The notes beneath the pieces were generated by a model. That model was not told the origin of the DNA. It saw only the letters and a list, made by a program, of their open reading frames with translations, and searched no databases. DNA of 54,795 nt from Treponema sp. UBA6852 (GTDB lineage Bacteria; Spirochaetota; Spirochaetia; Treponematales; Treponemataceae), in assembly GCA_002449305.1 (NCBI GenBank), contig DKDI01000015.1, positions 42,555-97,349 on the forward strand, in the 5' to 3' direction. How positions within the stretch are numbered: position 1 is the stretch's first letter; each line of letters starts with the position of its first letter. This document shows positions 1 through 8,584 of this stretch, piece after piece. The translations under genes were made by a program, and so were the position numbers.

Positions 1-93
1 CTCGGTTGATAATCTGTTAAAATTTTACAACAGATTCCCATGTCGTAGCATGGGAGTGACACTAAAATGGCTGTTTTTATCAAAACTTGATAT
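1..93 (+). repeat. Dispersed intergenic repeat, copy 1 (MITE-like family)
   Basis: This stretch matches, in order, the copies near 34.2-34.4 kb (reverse orientation) and 50.2-50.3 kb. Shared modules are TCGGTTGATAATCT, then CAACAGATTCCC, then a hairpin of TCCCATG and CATGGGA around the loop TCGTAG (about 34-53), then GTGACACT and a terminal TTATCAAAACTTGA. It contains no credible gene. It may continue upstream of the window. Family-level identification as a miniature mobile element is inference. Confidence 0.7.
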
Positions 94-110
94 TCAGACT
101 ATATTCGCCC

Positions 111-146
111 TTTTGTTTCCTGGAAATTTGTCGTATAATAAATCTC
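111..146 (+). promoter_or_regulatory. Promoter of the atypical response regulator
   Basis: A perfect TATAAT at 134-139 lies seven nucleotides before the ATG at 147, with only a weak -35 (TTTTGT, 111-116). No Shine-Dalgarno sequence precedes the ATG. A start site 6-8 nt after the -10 would give a leaderless or nearly leaderless transcript. Confidence 0.5.
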
Positions 147-824
147 ATGCGAATTTTACTTGCTGATGTCAACGTAAGAAATTCCCAGGCTTTGGCGGAG
201 TTCTTGCAAAAAAATCATTTTGGAACTGACACAGTTTATACGGGAACAGAAATTATTGAATATGCCTCTTCTGAAATTTATGATGCGCTTGTTATTGAGG
301 CTTCTCTTCCAAAAATGAGCGGACTTGAGGCTGTAAAAATTCTTCGCGAGAAAAAAAATTATGTTCCAGTTCTTCTTATGTCTGAAAATCCTTCCATCGA
401 TGAAATTGTAGAAGGTCTTGATTCTGGCGCGGATGATTATATAAGGCGTCCTTTTTCATTTGAAGAATTTCTTGCAAGAATAAAAGCTCTTACAAGACGA
501 AAAGGTGAATTTAGGTCAAGTACAGTTTCAATAGGAAATTTTTTTCTGGATAAAAAATCATGCGAAATTCAGAATTCCAGCGGTGAATCTATGAAAATAT
601 CTTTAAAGGAACTTTTGATTCTTACGCTTTTGTTTGACTTTCCGCATCAGATTGTAAAAAAAGAACTTATTATAGAAAAGATTTGGGGCGGAAACAGCGC
701 CGCGGAATATAACAATGTTGAAGTTTATATTTCTTTTATTAGAAAAAAAATGGAGCAGCTCAATGTCAACGCACGGATAAGAACTGCGCGCGGCATAGGC
801 TACTCCTTGGAAGAAATCGCTTAG
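147..824 (+). CDS. OmpR/PhoB-type response regulator with atypical receiver
   Basis: The 225-residue protein has an N-terminal receiver fold (about 1-118) and a C-terminal winged-helix DNA-binding domain (about 128-223, ending RTARGIGYSLEE). The start is set at ATG 147 because the receiver begins there (MRILLADVN); an upstream in-frame ATG at 87 adds residues unlike a receiver. The receiver is degenerate: the phospho-acceptor position reads VIEASLPKMSG with Glu51 instead of Asp, one of the two N-terminal acidic residues is replaced (LLADVN), and the conserved Lys before Pro is Arg101. Ser79 is kept. No histidine kinase is adjacent. It may therefore act without phosphorylation, or in a constitutively active-like state; this is inference. 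It ends tail-to-tail, 3 nt from the next gene. Confidence 0.85.
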   Translation: MRILLADVNVRNSQALAEFLQKNHFGTDTVYTGTEIIEYASSEIYDALVIEASLPKMSGLEAVKILREKKNYVPVLLMSENPSIDEIVEGLDSGADDYIRRPFSFEEFLARIKALTRRKGEFRSSTVSIGNFFLDKKSCEIQNSSGESMKISLKELLILTLLFDFPHQIVKKELIIEKIWGGNSAAEYNNVEVYISFIRKKMEQLNVNARIRTARGIGYSLEEIA

Positions 825-827
825 TTT

Positions 828-2072
828 TTAGAATTTTGTTTTGAATCCGATTGTTGCTGAATAGCTTTTTTCCGGATCGTCTTTAAGATCAAGCAAATTT
901 ACAGAAACCGATGCGTTCAATGTTCCGCCAAGAATTTCTATTCCTGCATAAGGCGAAATGCAAAGGCTTTTTTCTTTTTCGTCATCTCCGTCTGGATCAA
1001 CCCGAGAAACTGCAAAAGTTGTGTGTGCTCCAACAGAAAGTCTTGTTGCTCCTGCGTAAACCTTGTCGGAATGAATATTTAAATTCATTCCAAGAACATT
1101 TTCTGTTCCCGGGTATCTTCTTATGATATTTCTAAGGAAAATCATGTCTTCTGCTGTTTCCGCTGGAAAAACAAATCCGGAAGTGTCAATTGAAATGTAT
1201 TTGCCCTGCGCTCTTGGCTCAATAAAAGCCCACACATCTTTCATTTCTAGCTTGTCTGAATCAGAATCGCTGTCGCTTTTTCTCAATATATATTTATTTA
1301 CGCCGCCCTGAATCAAAAGAGAAGTTGTGTTTCTGTTTCCTATAAGGAAATTTAATCCGCCGTGAAGCTGAAGCTCTTTTATGTACACGAGCGCGTCATT
1401 GTCTTCGCTGTTTACTTCTGAAGGAAGCGCAAGTCCCGCTGAAAAATCAATTGTTGAAATTCCGACAAGAGAAGCGAGCCGCAAGTCAAGGTTCAGAACG
1501 TCATCCTGATTTTCATCTTCTGCAGCCTTGTTCTTGTAAAGATTTATGGCCGCCGCAAAATTTCCTTCAGGATGAAACGTGTAGCCGAGCCCCTGCGCGT
1601 AAAGAGGGTAGTAGCTGGCTCCTGCAAGTCCACGGAAACTTTCTGTAAATGAAGAGCGGATTGGCTTTATTCCGAACTGTCTTTGAAGAAACAAATCCGA
1701 GCCGATCGGTTCAAAATTTCCGTAGTAAAGACTTATATAATGAGCTGCGTGCGCGGAATTGACTGTGTATGTTGCAGAAACTTCTTCAACTCTAAGATAC
1801 GAGTTTGGAGTGCCGCCATTCAAAGACTCGTATTTGAATATGTCGTTTGCCTTGGCGTAGAATTCGCCTCTTAAGAAAAGTTTTCCGCCAAAATCAATCT
1901 GACCTGCAAAAAAAGTTTCTCCGGTAAAAGCCGGATCAAATTTTTCACAGTCGTATTCGTTTTGAATTCCGGCAAGAAATCCAGTGTATCCGTTAAAATA
2001 CGGGCTTTCAAATGCAAATAAATTTAAAGCTGCTGAAATTGAAATGGCGGCTGCGCAAAGAAATCGTTTCAA
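828..2072 (-). CDS. Secreted beta-barrel-like outer membrane protein, unknown function
   Basis: The 414-residue product starts with a clear signal peptide (MKRFLCAAAISISAALNLFA, cleavage near residue 20). The rest is rich in alternating hydrophobic/polar strands, Gly and Tyr, and the last residue is Phe (IGFKTKF), as in many outer membrane barrels. An internal Asp-Ser run sits around residues 266-273. No named family was recognised. It is divergent from cheA, with a 169-nt gap, and convergent with the preceding regulator. Porin or adhesin roles are possible but unsupported. Confidence 0.7.
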   Translation of the reverse strand: MKRFLCAAAISISAALNLFAFESPYFNGYTGFLAGIQNEYDCEKFDPAFTGETFFAGQIDFGGKLFLRGEFYAKANDIFKYESLNGGTPNSYLRVEEVSATYTVNSAHAAHYISLYYGNFEPIGSDLFLQRQFGIKPIRSSFTESFRGLAGASYYPLYAQGLGYTFHPEGNFAAAINLYKNKAAEDENQDDVLNLDLRLASLVGISTIDFSAGLALPSEVNSEDNDALVYIKELQLHGGLNFLIGNRNTTSLLIQGGVNKYILRKSDSDSDSDKLEMKDVWAFIEPRAQGKYISIDTSGFVFPAETAEDMIFLRNIIRRYPGTENVLGMNLNIHSDKVYAGATRLSVGAHTTFAVSRVDPDGDDEKEKSLCISPYAGIEILGGTLNASVSVNLLDLKDDPEKSYSATIGFKTKF

Positions 2073-2206
2073 TTAATCCTCCGTGCGGAAAAATTCAGTG
2101 CAAAAAAATAAAGAAAAATCTTCCGTCCTTTGATTTTCGGAAGAATAAAAAAAAACTTAACATTTGGATTTTTTTAGATGTTCCAATAAAAAACATTAAA
2201 CTTTAC

Positions 2207-2241
2207 TTGATTTTTTATTATATTCGATTAAAATATATTCT
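2207..2241 (+). promoter_or_regulatory. Putative leaderless promoter of cheA
   Basis: TTGATT (2207-2212), a 16-nt spacer and TAAAAT (2229-2234) stand just seven nucleotides before the cheA ATG. No Shine-Dalgarno sequence is visible in the AT-rich lead-in, so the chemotaxis operon message may start at or next to the AUG. Confidence 0.5.
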
Positions 2242-4680
2242 ATGAGTGATTATCTTGATGCCAATAATGAAGAGCTTCTGAAAGATTTTTTTTCGGAGGC
2301 TGAACAGCAGGTAGAGACTCTTGAAAGCAACATTCTTGTAATAGAGAATGATCCTTCAAACCATGATGCCATAGATGAAATTTTCCGGGCGGCGCATACA
2401 TTGAAAGGCGGCTCGGCTACTGTGGAAATGAATGAGCTTGCAACATTCTGTCATGACGTAGAGGATTTGCTTGATGCGCTTAGAAGCGGTCTTGTTGCAG
2501 TTTCTGAACCTATTGTAGATGTTTTATTGTCTTCTATAGATACTATAAAAGCTATGCTTGATGCAAGAAGCAATGGTTCTGTTTATCAAGAAGATATAAC
2601 TCCTATTGTCCAGAAAATCAATTCATTTATACCGGCAAAAGCTCCAAAAAAGAGCGCACACGTAAAACTTCCGGCTGGAATGCTTGGTGCTTCTCCTGCT
2701 GAAAAACCGGCTGCTAGTGAACCAAAGCCAGCGGTTCAGTCTTCCAATGGAATGCCACCTGTTCCTCCGTTGTCCGATGATGAATATACAGAACTTAAAA
2801 ATGCAGTTCCAGAAGGCCAGAAACTTTGGTCTGTAAATGTTACTTTTGATGAATCCAACCCGATGAACAGTGTTGGCGGAATTCAAGTTTTTGCGGCTCT
2901 AAAAAACTGCGGAACTGTTTTAAAGACTGTCCCTGATTTTGAAGAGCTTTACGAGGATGAATTTCATCCGCAAGTTGTTTACTATGTTTCTTCTGCAAAT
3001 GAAGGTTCTGCACTTGAAGATGCAGCTTTCTTGGATGATGTAACTCTTGCAGTTGATGCCCAGCCAGTTTCGGGTGCTTCTTCTGTTGTTGACGCTTCTA
3101 TTGCAGAACAACCTCCTGCGCAGGAAAAAGTTCAAGTTGCTGCCCCTGCTGCTGAAGAACAACCTAAACCTGCGGAAACTCCTGTTGCTTTGGCAGAAGA
3201 GAATAAAACTGAAACTGCTCAAAATACTGCGCAGCCTGTAAAAAAGCCTGCTGCCGGTCATGCTGTAAACCAGTCTTCAATTCTAAGAGTTGACTCAAAG
3301 CGTGTTGACAATCTTATGAATCTTGTTTCTGAAACTGTTATTACAAAAGCCGCGTTTAACCAAAATGGGCTTCATATGGCGGATTTGCAGGTAAAGCTTC
3401 AGAATTTAAATCTTTCTTTCAAGGAAAAGCATCGCCGTCTTATGGAATGTATGCCGAAGTATATTGAAGAACTTCAAAATGGCGTGCAAATGAAAGAAAT
3501 CATGCAGAAGATGACAGAAGAATTTGGTTCTATGTCTTCTTGGTTTGACTCTTTTGAAACTGAATTCAAGTCTTCTTCTACAAAATACCGTTCTACGACA
3601 CAGAATCTTGGACGCATTACAGGCGAGCTTCAGGAAGGCGTTATGAAAATCCGAATGGTTCCTATTGGAACTATTTTCAATAGATTTCCGCGCGTTGTCC
3701 GTGATTTGAGCCGTGATTTGGGTAGAAAAGTCAACCTTGTTATCGAAGGCGAAGATACAGAACTTGATAAAACTGTTGTTGATGATTTGCTAGATCCAAT
3801 CATGCACTGTGTAAGAAATTCTGTTGACCATGGAATTGAGCCGCCGGAACAAAGAAAAGCCTGCGGAAAAGACGAGACTGGAACTTTGACTTTGCGTGCT
3901 GCAAATGAAGGCAACATGATTGTCATTGATATAATTGATGACGGTACTGGAATTGAAGTTGATAAAGTTAGGGAAAAGGCAATTAAAAAAGGTCTTATAA
4001 GCCCTAATAAAATTCTTTCAAATCAAGATGCCTATAATCTTATCTTCCTTCCGGGATTTTCTACAAGCGAAAAAATCAGCAGTGTTTCTGGGCGCGGCGT
4101 AGGTCTTGATGTTGTAAAGACAATGGTTGAAAAACTAAAGGGAACAATCAATGTTACAAGTGAAAGAGGAAAAGGCTCTAAGTTTTCTATAAGGCTTCCG
4201 CTTACGCTTGCAATTATTCAGGGACTTTTGGTTCGTGTTGGAAAAGAAGTTTACTCTATTCCGGTTGCAAATGTTATTGAAAGCCAGCGTGTAAAACTTG
4301 ATACAATAAACACGATTGACAACTACGAAGTTTTAAATGTCCGCAATGAAGTTATTTCGATTCTACGGCTTGGACGGCTCTTTAATATCCGCAAGACAGA
4401 CAATGATGAATATTGTTTTATTGTAATTGTTGGTTCTCAGGAAAAGAAAATCGGTGTTATGGTTGACGCTCTTATTGGTGAAGAAGATGTTGTAATAAAA
4501 CCTCTTCAGGATCAGTTTACTTCTTCTCCTGGAATTGCGGGCGCGACAGTTCTTGGAGACGGTTCAGTTTCTCTTATTATTGATGTGAACCAGCTTCTTG
4601 AACTTGGTGTAAAGCAGGAGCTTGATGCACAGCAAGTACGTGAAGCGGAAGCTATAAAATCAGCTGCGGCAAGAGGTTAG
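2242..4680 (+). CDS. cheA: Chemotaxis histidine kinase CheA
   Basis: This 812-residue kinase takes signal from chemoreceptors and passes phosphate to CheY. Domains in order: P1 Hpt with the phospho-accepting His52 in AAHTLKGGS; a low-complexity Ala/Pro linker with a P2-like region (about 130-345); P3 dimerisation (about 345-475); the P4 ATPase with the N box NSVDHGIE and the G boxes DDGTGI and GRGVGLDVV; and the C-terminal CheW-like P5 (about 660-800). It opens the cheA-cheW-cheX-cheY operon also found in other treponemes (TP0363-TP0366 in T. pallidum). The next gene begins 3 nt after its stop. All key residues seen are intact. Confidence 0.97.
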   Translation: MSDYLDANNEELLKDFFSEAEQQVETLESNILVIENDPSNHDAIDEIFRAAHTLKGGSATVEMNELATFCHDVEDLLDALRSGLVAVSEPIVDVLLSSIDTIKAMLDARSNGSVYQEDITPIVQKINSFIPAKAPKKSAHVKLPAGMLGASPAEKPAASEPKPAVQSSNGMPPVPPLSDDEYTELKNAVPEGQKLWSVNVTFDESNPMNSVGGIQVFAALKNCGTVLKTVPDFEELYEDEFHPQVVYYVSSANEGSALEDAAFLDDVTLAVDAQPVSGASSVVDASIAEQPPAQEKVQVAAPAAEEQPKPAETPVALAEENKTETAQNTAQPVKKPAAGHAVNQSSILRVDSKRVDNLMNLVSETVITKAAFNQNGLHMADLQVKLQNLNLSFKEKHRRLMECMPKYIEELQNGVQMKEIMQKMTEEFGSMSSWFDSFETEFKSSSTKYRSTTQNLGRITGELQEGVMKIRMVPIGTIFNRFPRVVRDLSRDLGRKVNLVIEGEDTELDKTVVDDLLDPIMHCVRNSVDHGIEPPEQRKACGKDETGTLTLRAANEGNMIVIDIIDDGTGIEVDKVREKAIKKGLISPNKILSNQDAYNLIFLPGFSTSEKISSVSGRGVGLDVVKTMVEKLKGTINVTSERGKGSKFSIRLPLTLAIIQGLLVRVGKEVYSIPVANVIESQRVKLDTINTIDNYEVLNVRNEVISILRLGRLFNIRKTDNDEYCFIVIVGSQEKKIGVMVDALIGEEDVVIKPLQDQFTSSPGIAGATVLGDGSVSLIIDVNQLLELGVKQELDAQQVREAEAIKSAAARG

Positions 4681-4683
4681 TGT

Positions 4684-6093
4684 ATGGCGACAATTCAAGA
4701 AAGACTTAGTGTGCTTGCAAATACAATGGACAGGGCTGAAGGCTTGTCTTCGGAACAGCTTGCAGAAGAAAAAAACAAGATTACTGTTGTAGATTTTAAA
4801 ATGGTTACTTTTTCTTTGTCTGGAAAAGATTATGCCATTGACATTATGAAGGTAAAGGAAATTGCAAAGGCCGGACGTTTTACTTATGTTCCGAATGCGC
4901 TTCCTTTTGTCCGCGGTGTCTACAATTTGCGCGGCGATATTATTCCTATTATTGATTTGCGCCTTTTCTTCAACAGCGAAGTTCAAGAACATGATGACGA
5001 TTACCTTGAGAATTTGCTGATTGTTTCAGTTGGCGAGCAGACATTTGGAATTGTTGTTGACGAAATTGACAAGGTTGTTGGAATTCAGAAAAGTTCAATT
5101 CAGCCGCCGCATCCTTTGTTTGGCGACATAAACATAAAGTATATTTACGGTGTTGTTGAGTCCGAAAACAATCTTTATGTTCTTTTGGATATTGATAGAA
5201 TTTTTGGCCACAGAACTCCTGAAGAAGAAAAAGAACTTGCAGAAACTGCCCAGAATCAGGCAATGTTGAGGCATGAAGCTGAACTTGCTGAATCTGTTTC
5301 ATCTCCTGAAAAATCTGCCCCTAAGGCTGAAAAGCCTACTGAAAAAGAAACGAATTCTGTTCAGGATTTAAATTTCATAGCTGATTCACTTAAAAATTTC
5401 AAGAAATTCTATGTAAGTGAAATTACAAAAGAGTGGACTGAAAAAAGATATTCAGAATGGAGCAAGGAACGCGGCGAAGGGAAAACTCAGCTTCAAAATG
5501 AAACCGATGCCGATTTGTTCTTGAATCCTTTCTATTCAAAATGCAATGGAAACTGGTGGACAGAAGAATATGCAGATGCAGTTGAAAAGATGCTTCCTGA
5601 CAACAGCGCAAAAAATATTGTTGTATGGAATCCGGGTTGCGGAAAAGGCTATGAATCTTATTCTTTGGCGTGCATATTAAGAAAAAAATATCCGTCTGCA
5701 AAAATTAGAATTTACGGCCATGATATTGATTTGCTTAGTGTTTCAAATGCTCCTCTTATGACACTTTCGGATGAGGCTAGCAACAGTTGGTATCAGCCTT
5801 ATACTGTTCGTACTGTAAGCGGCGAGTATGCGTTTAACAAAGACATAAAAGATTCTATAATGTTTGAATACCATGACTGCGTGAATACAAATAATCTTCC
5901 TCCTATAGATATTGTGTTTGCGAGGGATTTGCTTGCGTTCTTGCCTGATGCTTCACGAGATACTCTTTTGTCTGAATTCAGTGAAAAAACTAAAGGCAAT
6001 GGTGTTATTATAGTTGGAGATAATGAAAATATTCAGATTCCGGGTTGGAGCAAGGTAAATGCACTAGAAAATATTTCAGTATATAAAAAATAG
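4684..6093 (+). CDS. cheW: CheW adaptor fused to a CheR-like methyltransferase domain
   Basis: The 469-residue protein couples receptors to CheA. Residues about 33-175 form a CheW domain (VYNLRGDIIPIIDLR; FGIVVDEIDKVVGI). A charged linker follows, then a C-terminal Rossmann-type domain resembling the SAM-binding lobe of CheR (about 280-469; WNPGCGKGYESYSLAC and YGHDID, then VFARDLLAFLP where CheR has its FRNV motif). Normal CheW is about 150-170 residues. The fusion is known in treponemes. The degenerate catalytic loop suggests a structural or array-building role more than methylation; that is inference. It lies 3 nt behind cheA. Confidence 0.93.
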   Translation: MATIQERLSVLANTMDRAEGLSSEQLAEEKNKITVVDFKMVTFSLSGKDYAIDIMKVKEIAKAGRFTYVPNALPFVRGVYNLRGDIIPIIDLRLFFNSEVQEHDDDYLENLLIVSVGEQTFGIVVDEIDKVVGIQKSSIQPPHPLFGDINIKYIYGVVESENNLYVLLDIDRIFGHRTPEEEKELAETAQNQAMLRHEAELAESVSSPEKSAPKAEKPTEKETNSVQDLNFIADSLKNFKKFYVSEITKEWTEKRYSEWSKERGEGKTQLQNETDADLFLNPFYSKCNGNWWTEEYADAVEKMLPDNSAKNIVVWNPGCGKGYESYSLACILRKKYPSAKIRIYGHDIDLLSVSNAPLMTLSDEASNSWYQPYTVRTVSGEYAFNKDIKDSIMFEYHDCVNTNNLPPIDIVFARDLLAFLPDASRDTLLSEFSEKTKGNGVIIVGDNENIQIPGWSKVNALENISVYKK

Positions 6094-6126
6094 ATTAGAA
6101 AATATGTTTTTTTCAGGGGGTCATTA

Positions 6127-6609
6127 ATGAGAGTAGAGTATATTAATCCATTTGTTGAAACTTCTTACCGTGTGTTAAAAGAAGTTTTGGGTGGGGCAGA
6201 AGTAAAAAGAGGCGACTTGTATTTAAAGTCAACTGCTATGCCTGTAATGGGTGTTGCGGCTCTTGTTGGTCTTGCAGGAGATGTTGAAGGCCGTGTTCTT
6301 TTTGATATGACTTTTGAAACTGCATTGAACATTGCTTCCAAGATGAATGAGGAAAAATTGCCGGCTTTTGATGATTTGGCAAAGGCTACTATCAGCGAAC
6401 TTGCAAATTTGATTACAGCTCAGTCTGTTACAAAATTGCATGACCTTGGTTTTAAATTTGACCTTACACCTCCAGCCTTGTTTGCAGGTGAAAAAATGGA
6501 AATAGCGGCATTGGGCGGAACAACAGACAATGTAGAAGCTCTTATTGTTCCTCTTATTACTGACTATGGCAAAATTGAAGTTAATGTCGCAATTCGCGAG
6601 CGCACATAA
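6127..6609 (+). CDS. cheX: CheY-P phosphatase CheX
   Basis: This 160-residue member of the CheC/CheX/FliY family removes phosphate from CheY. The catalytic E-x-x-N signature appears once as Glu91 and Asn94 in ISELANLI, fitting CheX, which has one such motif, rather than CheC, which has two. The ribosome site AGGGGG precedes the ATG. It lies between cheW and cheY in the treponemal order, 33 nt after cheW and 15 nt before cheY. Confidence 0.93.
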   Translation: MRVEYINPFVETSYRVLKEVLGGAEVKRGDLYLKSTAMPVMGVAALVGLAGDVEGRVLFDMTFETALNIASKMNEEKLPAFDDLAKATISELANLITAQSVTKLHDLGFKFDLTPPALFAGEKMEIAALGGTTDNVEALIVPLITDYGKIEVNVAIRERT

Positions 6610-6624
6610 TATAAGGAGTTTAGA

Positions 6625-7059
6625 ATGAAAACAAAACAGGATTTTCCATCTATTAATGAGCGTCCGCCTGAAGGTGAAAAACTTGACGGAACAAAGTACC
6701 GTGTGCTGGTTGTAGACGATTCTATGTTTGTTGCAAAACAGCTCACTCAGATTCTTTCTAGTGATGGCTATGAAATTGTTGCTACAGCTCAGGACGGAAA
6801 AGAAGGCGTTGACAAATATAAAGAGCTTTGTCCTAATGTTGACTTGGTGACAATGGACATAACAATGCCTCGCATGGACGGAATTACAGCCCTTGAGCAA
6901 ATTATTGCTTTTGACAAAAATGCTAAGGTCGTAATGGTCAGTGCTCTTGGAAAAGAGGAGCTTGTAAAAAAATCTCTTCTTAGCGGCGCAAAAAATTATA
7001 TTGTCAAACCTTTGGACCGTAAAAAGGTTTTGGAACGCATAAGCGCGGCTTTAAAATAG
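6625..7059 (+). CDS. cheY: Chemotaxis response regulator CheY
   Basis: A single receiver domain of 144 residues with a 20-residue N-terminal extension before the first strand (YRVLVVDDS). The acidic pair, the phospho-acceptor Asp in TMDITMPRMDG, the Ser in VMVSALG and the Lys in IVKPL are all present, unlike the degenerate receiver at 147. It should bind the flagellar switch when phosphorylated by CheA and be reset by CheX. The ribosome site is AAGGAG. It ends the che operon and is followed by a terminator. Confidence 0.95.
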   Translation: MKTKQDFPSINERPPEGEKLDGTKYRVLVVDDSMFVAKQLTQILSSDGYEIVATAQDGKEGVDKYKELCPNVDLVTMDITMPRMDGITALEQIIAFDKNAKVVMVSALGKEELVKKSLLSGAKNYIVKPLDRKKVLERISAALK

Positions 7060-7076
7060 AATTATAAATTTTTTAG

Positions 7077-7114
7077 TAAAAAGGCTTCTTTAGTTTTAAA
7101 GAGGCCTTTTTTGT
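7077..7114. terminator. Bidirectional terminator between cheY and marR
   Basis: A hairpin of AAAAGGCTTCTTTA and TAAAGAGGCCTTTT, with one wobble pair and a four-nucleotide loop, is followed by a T run on the plus strand and a shorter T run on the minus strand. It serves the che operon and probably the convergent marR gene. Confidence 0.85.
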
Positions 7115-7156
7115 GTTGTATATTTTCATAAAAAAATGCTCTTGTTACGATTTAGC

Positions 7157-7585
7157 TTATTCTGCTTCTAGGTTCAGGCTCATTTTTTCCAAAAGATTTA
7201 AAAGCGTTTCTTTTTCTTCCATAGAGAAATTTTTATAGCAAATTGAAAGCAGTTTGTTTGAAATTTCGCTTGTAAAATTGTTGTATTTTTTTCCTTCGGC
7301 GGTTAGTGAAATTATTTTTTTCCGGCTGTCCTTGCTGCTCGGCATGGATTTTACAAGTTTTTCGTCTATTAATTTTCTGATTAAAAATGTTGTGGTGCTT
7401 TTGTCTCTGTTTATTTTTTTTGCAATTTCGCCCATGGACATTTCTGAATTTTCAGACAAAAGAAAAAGTATAAATCCGTGGGAAGATACAAAATTATGGC
7501 TTGCAAGCATTTTGTTTGTAAATTCTGCGGTCTGCGTGTGAATCCTTGAAATAAGTGAAATTACAGAATTGACATTATATTCCAT
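7157..7585 (-). CDS. MarR-family transcriptional regulator
   Basis: The 142-residue protein has the MarR winged-helix pattern: an N-terminal dimerisation helix, then SMGEIAKKINRDKSTTTFLIRKL as recognition helix, a wing (SSKDSRKKIISLTAEGKK), and C-terminal helices. It is divergent from the membrane-protein gene at 7646, 60 nt away, which is the natural candidate target. A dyad TTGC-N9-GCAA (7610-7626) overlaps its own -35 and could be an autoregulatory operator. Ligand unknown. Confidence 0.88.
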   Translation of the reverse strand: MEYNVNSVISLISRIHTQTAEFTNKMLASHNFVSSHGFILFLLSENSEMSMGEIAKKINRDKSTTTFLIRKLIDEKLVKSMPSSKDSRKKIISLTAEGKKYNNFTSEISNKLLSICYKNFSMEEKETLLNLLEKMSLNLEAE

Positions 7586-7594
7586 ATTTTTTTA

Positions 7595-7626
7595 ATTTTA
7601 TCATCAGCGTTGCAAATTGTCAGCAA
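7595..7626 (-). promoter_or_regulatory. marR promoter with overlapping dyad
   Basis: On the minus strand, CTGACA (complement of 7618-7623), a 17-nt spacer and TAAAAT (complement of 7595-7600) lead to the ATG at 7585 after nine nucleotides, with no Shine-Dalgarno. The dyad TTGC-N9-GCAA at 7610-7626 spans the -35 and is a possible MarR site. Confidence 0.45.
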
Positions 7627-7645
7627 TTATATTACTATTTTTTTC

Positions 7646-8470
7646 ATGTTTGGATTTTTCTTTAAAAAAAATTTATGCGATGTCTGGGACAATCTTTTTT
7701 ATGTTGTTGTCTGCAACTTTTTTTCACTGGTTGCGCTCTTTGTTTCCTATCTGATTTTTATGTTTGCCTATAGCTCGCCTTTTTCTGGTGAAATTAGGGC
7801 GGCTTTGATTTTTGCTTCAGTTATGATTGGCTGCATTTTAATTTGTTCTGTTGGATTTGCCGCCGGAAAAAATGCTGCGAAAATTGCAAATTTTGATGCT
7901 CCACGATACAGTGAATTTTTCAAGGAGTTTTTGGCTTCATTTAAAAGCGGCGCATTGTTTGGACTGTTTTCCGGCGCATTAATTTGCATTGCGGCTGTGA
8001 GCTTGCCGTTTTATTTTAAAATGTGGAAATCAAGTGGAAGCTATGTTTGGTTTGTTTTTATGGTTTTGATATTTTGGTTTTTAGTTACAACTTTTTTTGC
8101 GCTCCAGTGGTTTTTGCCCGTAAGAAGCCTTATGAACAATGGTTTTAAAAAATGCCTCAAAAAATCGTACATAATTTTCTTTGACAATATTGGATTTACG
8201 TTTGTACTTTCTTTTGTTAACTTTCTGAATCTTTTGCTTACGGTTTTTACTTTTGGACTTTATCCGGGGATGACTGGAATTGTAATTACCAATACAAATG
8301 CGCTCAGGCTTCTTCTTTATAAATATGACTGGATTGAAGTGAATCCGGGACTTTCTGCAAAGGAACGCAAGAATGTGCCTTGGAACGATTTGCTTGCTAA
8401 AGATAAGAAACTTTTGGGACCAAGAACATTAAAAGGTTTCTTTTTTCCATGGAAAGAAAATAAAGCCTAA
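7646..8470 (+). CDS. Polytopic membrane protein, possibly YesL/DUF624-like
   Basis: About 274 residues with six hydrophobic segments, starting at the ATG at 7646 (MFGFFFKKNLCDVWDNLF); an in-frame TTG at 7610 lies inside the marR promoter region and is less likely. The N-terminal pattern of an amphipathic segment then paired membrane helices, and the late ALRLLLYKYDW segment, recall YesL/DUF624 proteins, but the match is from memory only. It is divergent from marR and may be its target. Function unknown. Confidence 0.7.
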   Translation: MFGFFFKKNLCDVWDNLFYVVVCNFFSLVALFVSYLIFMFAYSSPFSGEIRAALIFASVMIGCILICSVGFAAGKNAAKIANFDAPRYSEFFKEFLASFKSGALFGLFSGALICIAAVSLPFYFKMWKSSGSYVWFVFMVLIFWFLVTTFFALQWFLPVRSLMNNGFKKCLKKSYIIFFDNIGFTFVLSFVNFLNLLLTVFTFGLYPGMTGIVITNTNALRLLLYKYDWIEVNPGLSAKERKNVPWNDLLAKDKKLLGPRTLKGFFFPWKENKA

Positions 8471-8503
8471 ATTTTTACATTGTTGTTTTGTTTCTTGCGA
8501 ATA

Positions 8504-8532
8504 TTGACAAAAAAGCGTAAAGATTGCAAAAT
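8504..8532 (+). promoter_or_regulatory. Putative promoter of the HTH-EIIA gene
   Basis: A consensus TTGACA (8504-8509) is followed after 17 nt by CAAAAT (8527-8532), a weak -10. It would give a leader of roughly 45 nt before the ATG at 8585. Confidence 0.4.
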
Positions 8533-8584
8533 GACGCAATGTATACAATTGTTGAAATTTAATAAAAATAAGAGGCCATAATCT

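Noticed and set aside
7610..7645. Longer TTG start for the membrane protein at 7646
   Set aside because: The extra residues lie within the marR promoter dyad and have no ribosome site.
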